Positions 7,194 to 9,792 of a stretch of DNA of 9,792 nt are shown piece after piece. Where the stretch lies: contig CAMLKR010000076.1 in NCBI GenBank assembly GCA_946480565.1, forward strand, positions 1-9,792, written 5' to 3'. Each line of letters opens with the position of its first letter. Position 1 is the first letter of the stretch. This DNA comes from an uncultured Arenimonas sp. GTDB lineage: Bacteria; Pseudomonadota; Gammaproteobacteria; Xanthomonadales; Xanthomonadaceae. The notes beneath the pieces are model-generated. The model saw only the letters and a list, made by a program, of their open reading frames with translations, was not told the DNA's origin and ran no database searches. Made by a program: the position numbers and the translations under genes.

Positions 7194-7655
7194 GTGAACC
7201 CGCAGGACGCCCTGGACCACTACCGCATCCTCACCTCGATGCTGGCCCCCGCCCTGCTGATGGCGGCCACCGGCTCGCTGCTGGTGTCGGCCAATGCGCG
7301 CCTGGCCCGGGTGGTGGACCGGCTGCGCGCCATCATCGCCCAGCTCGACGGTGGCGACGGCATGGACCGCGCCCAGCTCGAGGAACAGATCCAGCGCCAT
7401 CGCCGCCGCGCCCACCTGGTGCTGCGCGCCTGCCTGATGCTCTACCTGGGACTGGGCGCCTTCGTCGGCACCAGCCTGGCCCTGGCGGTGGACGCCTTCG
7501 CCGGTTTCCGCCTGCCCTACCTGCCGACCGGCCTGGCCGTGGTCGGGGTGCTCGGCCTGCTGGGCGCCAGCCTGGCGCTGGGCCGCGAGGTCAGCCTGTC
7601 GGTGCGCAGCTTCGACGCCGAGCTGGACATGGAGCTGGCGCGCCGCCGGCGTTGA
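7194..7655 (+). CDS. DUF2721-type small membrane protein
   Basis: Function unknown; inner-membrane protein of 153 residues. The frame is open far upstream, but that part is antisense to orn, so I place the start at the GTG at 7194. This gives M-N-P-Q-D-A-L-D-H-Y followed at once by the first membrane helix. Three helices are predicted: about 13-34, 73-99 and 108-130. The loop between helices 1 and 2 begins with the family-like S-A-N-A-R-L-A-R-V-V-D-R-L-R and continues as a charged, probably helical segment (residues 35-72). The C-terminus is charged and cytoplasmic in style, ending E-L-A-R-R-R-R. No Shine-Dalgarno sequence is visible before the GTG. The start-proximal helix plus R-L-x-R-V-V-D-R-x-R loop supports the DUF2721 assignment, which I make from memory of the family. 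Confidence 0.82.
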   Translation: MNPQDALDHYRILTSMLAPALLMAATGSLLVSANARLARVVDRLRAIIAQLDGGDGMDRAQLEEQIQRHRRRAHLVLRACLMLYLGLGAFVGTSLALAVDAFAGFRLPYLPTGLAVVGVLGLLGASLALGREVSLSVRSFDAELDMELARRRR

Positions 7656-7679
7656 TCCGGACCCAGCCCGGCCGGATCA
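7653..7679. terminator. inverted repeat containing both convergent stop codons, possible bidirectional terminator
   Basis: TGATCCGG (7653-7660) and CCGGATCA (7672-7679) are perfect 8-base inverted arms around an 11-base loop. The first three bases of the left arm are the stop codon of the DUF2721-type gene, and the last three of the right arm are the stop of the convergent secreted-protein gene. The stem works on both strands. There is no T-run after it in either direction, so intrinsic termination would be weak; transcript-end protection or Rho-assisted stopping is also possible. Confidence 0.45.
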
Positions 7680-8228
7680 GCCCTGCCCGCACTGCGCCAG
7701 CGCCGCCAGGTGCCTGCCGCTTCCGAGCGTGTCGGACTCGATGATCGTCTTCCGATCCGGGGTCGCGAGCACCAGCTGGAAGCCGTCGGGATAGGTCGCC
7801 ACCATCTGCTGGATGGACACGGGCAGCAGGTAGGACGCGGGCGTCGCCCGGGACACGGTGAGCGTGGACGGGTGCACGGCGAACTCGCCGGAGGGTTTGC
7901 CGCGAAGCGCCACCAGCAGCTGCACCCGGGCTCCGTCCGGCTCGGAAATGTCCCGGTCGACCAACTGGAACCGCATCAAGGTATTGAGCGGGTTCGCCGG
8001 ATCGACCTGCAGGACCAGCGGGTCGTTGAAGCTGTACATCCGGCAGACGCCGCCTTCCCGGATGAACCGCCAGCCATTGCCGGATTCGCCCAGGTCGACT
8101 TCGGGTGGGCCCTGTTCGGCCATCATCGCATCGAACATGGCGTCGTCTTCCTCGTCGTCGTCCGCGACGGCGGCGAACGGCGAAGCGAGCAGAAGGATCG
8201 CGGCGGCGGTGACGAGCGGCAGGCGCAT
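7677..8228 (-). CDS. secreted or periplasmic acidic protein of unknown function
   Basis: I do not recognise this 183-residue protein. A clear signal peptide covers residues 1-22 (M-R-L-P-L-V, a hydrophobic core and an A-V-A cleavage site). The predicted mature protein starts with a run of acidic residues (D-D-D-E-E-D-D, 23-29), then M-F-D-A-M-M. The middle looks like a beta-rich domain with G-W-R-F-I-R-E-G-G-V-C-R-M-Y (52-65) and L-L-V-A-L-R-G-K-P-S-G-E-F (104-116). The only cysteines are C62 and C180, placed so they could form a disulfide in the periplasm. The longer in-frame extension back to 8531 is antisense to tadA and rejected; the ATG at 8228 is preceded by CGGAA six bases away and by a good promoter. 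It stands alone between convergent and same-strand neighbours. Confidence 0.8.
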   Translation of the reverse strand: MRLPLVTAAAILLLASPFAAVADDDEEDDAMFDAMMAEQGPPEVDLGESGNGWRFIREGGVCRMYSFNDPLVLQVDPANPLNTLMRFQLVDRDISEPDGARVQLLVALRGKPSGEFAVHPSTLTVSRATPASYLLPVSIQQMVATYPDGFQLVLATPDRKTIIESDTLGSGRHLAALAQCGQG

Positions 8229-8253
8229 GGAGGGTTCCGGAAGGGACTGCGGG

Positions 8254-8282
8254 AGTTTGCCGCGGGTCCGTCGCGCGGTCAA
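8254..8282 (-). promoter_or_regulatory. promoter for the secreted-protein gene
   Basis: On the minus strand TTGACC (complement of 8277-8282, five of six to consensus) and CAAACT (complement of 8254-8259) are separated by exactly 17 bases. Transcription would begin near 8247, giving a leader of about 19 bases that carries the CGGAA ribosome-binding element before the ATG at 8228. Confidence 0.5.
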
Positions 8283-8312
8283 AACGACGCCGCGGGAATG
8301 AGGCGGTGCGGC
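8281..8312 (-). terminator. weak candidate terminator after the ThpR-TadA gene
   Basis: Read on the minus strand, GCCGC (complement of 8308-8312) and GCGGC (complement of 8289-8293) can form a five-pair stem with a 14-base loop, and TTTT follows four bases later (8281-8284). The stem is short and the T-run overlaps the -35 box of the next gene, so this is only a possibility. Confidence 0.22.
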
Positions 8313-8323
8313 CTCGGCGCCGG

Positions 8324-9397
8324 TCAGCCCGCCGCGCCGCGCTTGCGGCGGAACCAGTCGCTCAGCAGGCGGCCGGCCTCGTCGGCCATCAGGCCGGCCC
8401 GGACGGCCACGTCGTGGTTGTGGCGATGGTCGCGCACGAGGTCGAAGACGCTGCCCGCCGCGCCGGTCTTCGGCGAGGGCGCGGCGTAGACCAGGGTCTG
8501 GATGCGGGCGTGCACCAGCGCCGCCGCGCACATCGGGCAGGGCTCGAGGCTGACGTAGAGCGTGCAGCCCGCGAGGCGCTTGCTGCCCAGCGCCCTGCCC
8601 GCCGCGGCGATCGCCAGCATCTCGGCATGGGCGCCGGGATCGTGGCGCTCGCCGGTGAGGTTGCTGGCTTCCGAGACGAACCGGCCATCGGCGTCGACGA
8701 TGACGGCGCCGACCGGCACTTCGTCGTCGGCATCACCCGCCTGCGCGGCGAGTTCGAGCGCGCGCCGCATCCAGTGGCGGTCGGCGTCGCTGAAGTCCGA
8801 GGCTTCGGTGCGCGGCGGCGCGATCGGCGCGCCCAGCGACCAGCGGGCCAGCGGAACGTGGCGGGTGCGTCCCAGCAGGCTGTGCACCAGCACCACCTCG
8901 CCGACGGTCCAGGTGAAGGCGTCGACCGCTTGCTCGGCGACCCCGCTGCGGTCGCGCAGCAGGGTGACGTGCGGCTTGAAGCGCGCCTCGGGCTTGATGC
9001 CGTGTTTGACCAGGGCCTTCTGCAGCTGGCGGTGGAAAGCCTCCAGGGCGGCGACGCCGTCGCCGCCGACCAGCACCAGCGGCTTGTGCTCGCCGGCCCG
9101 GAAGCTGACCACGCGGTCCAGGGTGACCTCGAACGGCGGCGTCGCGACCAGGGACGACACCGCCCGGCTGGCGGCATCGACGATGTTCTGCGGGATCGCG
9201 CGGAAGTCGCCCAGGTGGTTGAGCGTGATGTGCAGGCGGTCCGCCGACTGGGGCGTGCCGGTCAGCCCCAGGCGCTTGCGCAGCGTGTGCGCCAGGCGCT
9301 CCATGCGCTCCGCGGTCGCGGCATCCGGCAGCACCGCCAAGAACAGCCGGTCCGTCGGCCGGCCGTCATCGGGACCCTGGCCGAACAGGTCGGACAC
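8324..9397 (-). CDS. tadA: fused RNA 2',3'-cyclic phosphodiesterase (ThpR) and tRNA adenosine deaminase (TadA)
   Basis: One 357-residue frame holding two tRNA-related enzymes. Residues 1-190 are a 2H phosphoesterase of the ThpR/LigT group, with both signature tetrads, H56-I-T-L and H143-V-T-L; these enzymes open 2',3'-cyclic phosphates on RNA, and the natural substrate is not settled. Residues 203-357 are a full TadA, which deaminates A34 to inosine in the tRNA-Arg ACG anticodon: zinc and proton-shuttle residues H257-A-E259 and P-C287-P-M-C290, followed by P-K-T-G-A-A-G-S and the usual L-L-S-D-W-F-R end. The linker (about 190-202) has no in-frame ATG, GTG or TTG, and the only nearby Met (M210) would cut off the first TadA helix and has no ribosome-binding site, so separate translation of TadA looks unlikely. 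The gene starts with GTG six bases after the guaA stop. Both domains are full length; TadA is normally a stand-alone protein. Confidence 0.93.
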   Translation of the reverse strand: MSDLFGQGPDDGRPTDRLFLAVLPDAATAERMERLAHTLRKRLGLTGTPQSADRLHITLNHLGDFRAIPQNIVDAASRAVSSLVATPPFEVTLDRVVSFRAGEHKPLVLVGGDGVAALEAFHRQLQKALVKHGIKPEARFKPHVTLLRDRSGVAEQAVDAFTWTVGEVVLVHSLLGRTRHVPLARWSLGAPIAPPRTEASDFSDADRHWMRRALELAAQAGDADDEVPVGAVIVDADGRFVSEASNLTGERHDPGAHAEMLAIAAAGRALGSKRLAGCTLYVSLEPCPMCAAALVHARIQTLVYAAPSPKTGAAGSVFDLVRDHRHNHDVAVRAGLMADEAGRLLSDWFRRKRGAAG

Positions 9398-9401
9398 CGG
9401 G

Positions 9402-9411
9402 CCTCACTCCC
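9402..9411 (-). promoter_or_regulatory. ribosome-binding site for thpR-tadA inside the guaA end
   Basis: On the minus strand GGGAGTGAGG runs through the last codon and stop of guaA and ends four bases before the GTG at 9397. The GGGAG part is nine bases from the start and the TGAGG part four. The overlap of this site with the upstream stop codon favours translational coupling and supports the GTG as the true start. Confidence 0.5.
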
Positions 9412-9792
9412 ACTCGATGGTCGCGGGCGGCTTGCCGCTGATGTCATAAACAACACGAGAAACACCGCGCAACTCATTGATAATACGGCGAGAACACTCG
9501 TCGAGAAGCTCGTAGGGCAGGTGCGCCCAGTGCGCCGTCATGAAGTCCACGGTCTCGACCGCGCGCAGCGCGATCACCCACTCGTAGGCGCGGGCGTCGC
9601 CGACCACGCCGACCGACTTCACGGGCAGGAAGACCGCGAAGGCCTGCGAGGTCTTGTCGTACCAGCCGCTCCTGCGCAGCTCGTCGATGAAGATGGCGTC
9701 CGCGCGCGCCAGCAGTTCGGCGTGCTCGCGCTTGACCTCGCCCAGGATGCGCACGCCCAGGCCCGGGCCCGGGAACGGATGGCGGTAGACCA
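9404..9792 (-). CDS. guaA: GMP synthase (glutamine-hydrolysing), C-terminal part (5' end outside window)
   Basis: Cytoplasmic enzyme that turns XMP into GMP using glutamine and ATP, the last step of de novo guanine nucleotide synthesis. Only the last 128 complete codons are present. They begin [19 protein letters not shown], the signature of the C-terminal dimerisation domain, and end with the conserved [12 protein letters not shown]. Nothing is missing at the 3' end. A 63-base stretch (9446-9508) uses markedly different codons from the rest of the gene. The ThpR-TadA gene follows six bases downstream and is probably in the same operon. Confidence 0.97.
   Translation of the reverse strand, partial: VYRHPFPGPGLGVRILGEVKREHAELLARADAIFIDELRRSGWYDKTSQAFAVFLPVKSVGVVGDARAYEWVIALRAVETVDFMTAHWAHLPYELLDECSRRIINELRGVSRVVYDISGKPPATIEWE
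9446..9508 (-). other. low-GC, T-ending codon island near the guaA 3' end
   Basis: By direct count, 13 of the 21 codons here end in T (CTT, TGT, TCT, CGT, ATT, AAT, GGT, GTT and TAT among them) and none ends in A. GC is 29 of 63 bases (46%), while the codons before and after end almost entirely in G or C. The encoded residues, [21 protein letters not shown], are ordinary conserved GuaA sequence, so the anomaly is at the DNA level only. Confidence 0.7.

Noticed and set aside
8146..8170. Run of GTC/CTC triplets resembling a simple repeat
   Set aside because: It simply encodes the acidic D-D-D-E-E-D-D stretch of the secreted protein and is not a pure repeat.
8229..8531. N-terminal extension of the secreted protein
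   Set aside because: It would overlap the TadA coding end in another frame, and it would bury a perfect signal peptide and the promoter at 8254-8282 inside the coding region.
9404..9792. A resident genomic island at the guaA 3' end
   Set aside because: No integrase, no repeated copy of the guaA end and no foreign gene is present; guaA is followed after six bases by a housekeeping tRNA enzyme. Only the codon anomaly itself is kept as a finding.

Overview
The window reads as chromosomal DNA from a high-GC gammaproteobacterium, most likely of the Xanthomonadaceae/Lysobacteraceae. This is inferred from strongly G/C-ending codons, frequent GTG starts, promoter-like CATACT/CAAACT -10 boxes, the gammaproteobacterial Orn, and the propeller-sensor diguanylate cyclases. 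I could not confirm the taxon by search. Seven genes are supported with confidence and an eighth is an unrecognised secreted protein. No RNA genes, insertion sequences, integrases or CRISPR arrays are visible. No gap between genes reaches 300 bases; the longest is about 95.

Layout. At 1-387 (+) is the C-terminal end of an MscS-type mechanosensitive channel. At 472-3615 (+) is a large membrane sensor with a periplasmic double beta-propeller and a cytoplasmic GGDEF domain. It meets, stop codon against stop codon, a second sensor of the same architecture on the minus strand (3616-6555). Directly upstream of that second cyclase, on the same strand and probably in the same transcript, lies orn (oligoribonuclease, 6575-7129). 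A 64-base divergent region separates orn from a small DUF2721-type membrane protein (7194-7655, +). That gene converges on an orphan secreted acidic protein (7677-8228, -). At 8324-9397 (-) a single open frame joins an RNA 2',3'-cyclic phosphodiesterase domain (ThpR/LigT type) to a complete tRNA adenosine deaminase (TadA). It sits 6 bases behind the end of guaA (9404 to beyond 9792, -).

How the genes work together. The central 6.7 kb is a c-di-GMP neighbourhood. Two periplasmic sensors would make c-di-GMP, and Orn removes pGpG, the linear product of c-di-GMP breakdown. The right-hand end is a guanine-nucleotide/tRNA block: GMP synthase followed by the two-domain tRNA enzyme, probably translationally coupled.

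The most notable observations are the ThpR-TadA fusion, the orn-diguanylate cyclase pairing, the twin convergent propeller cyclases with different inhibitory sites, and a 63-base stretch near the 3' end of guaA with T-ending codons unlike everything around it. I found no convincing wholly new multi-gene system.
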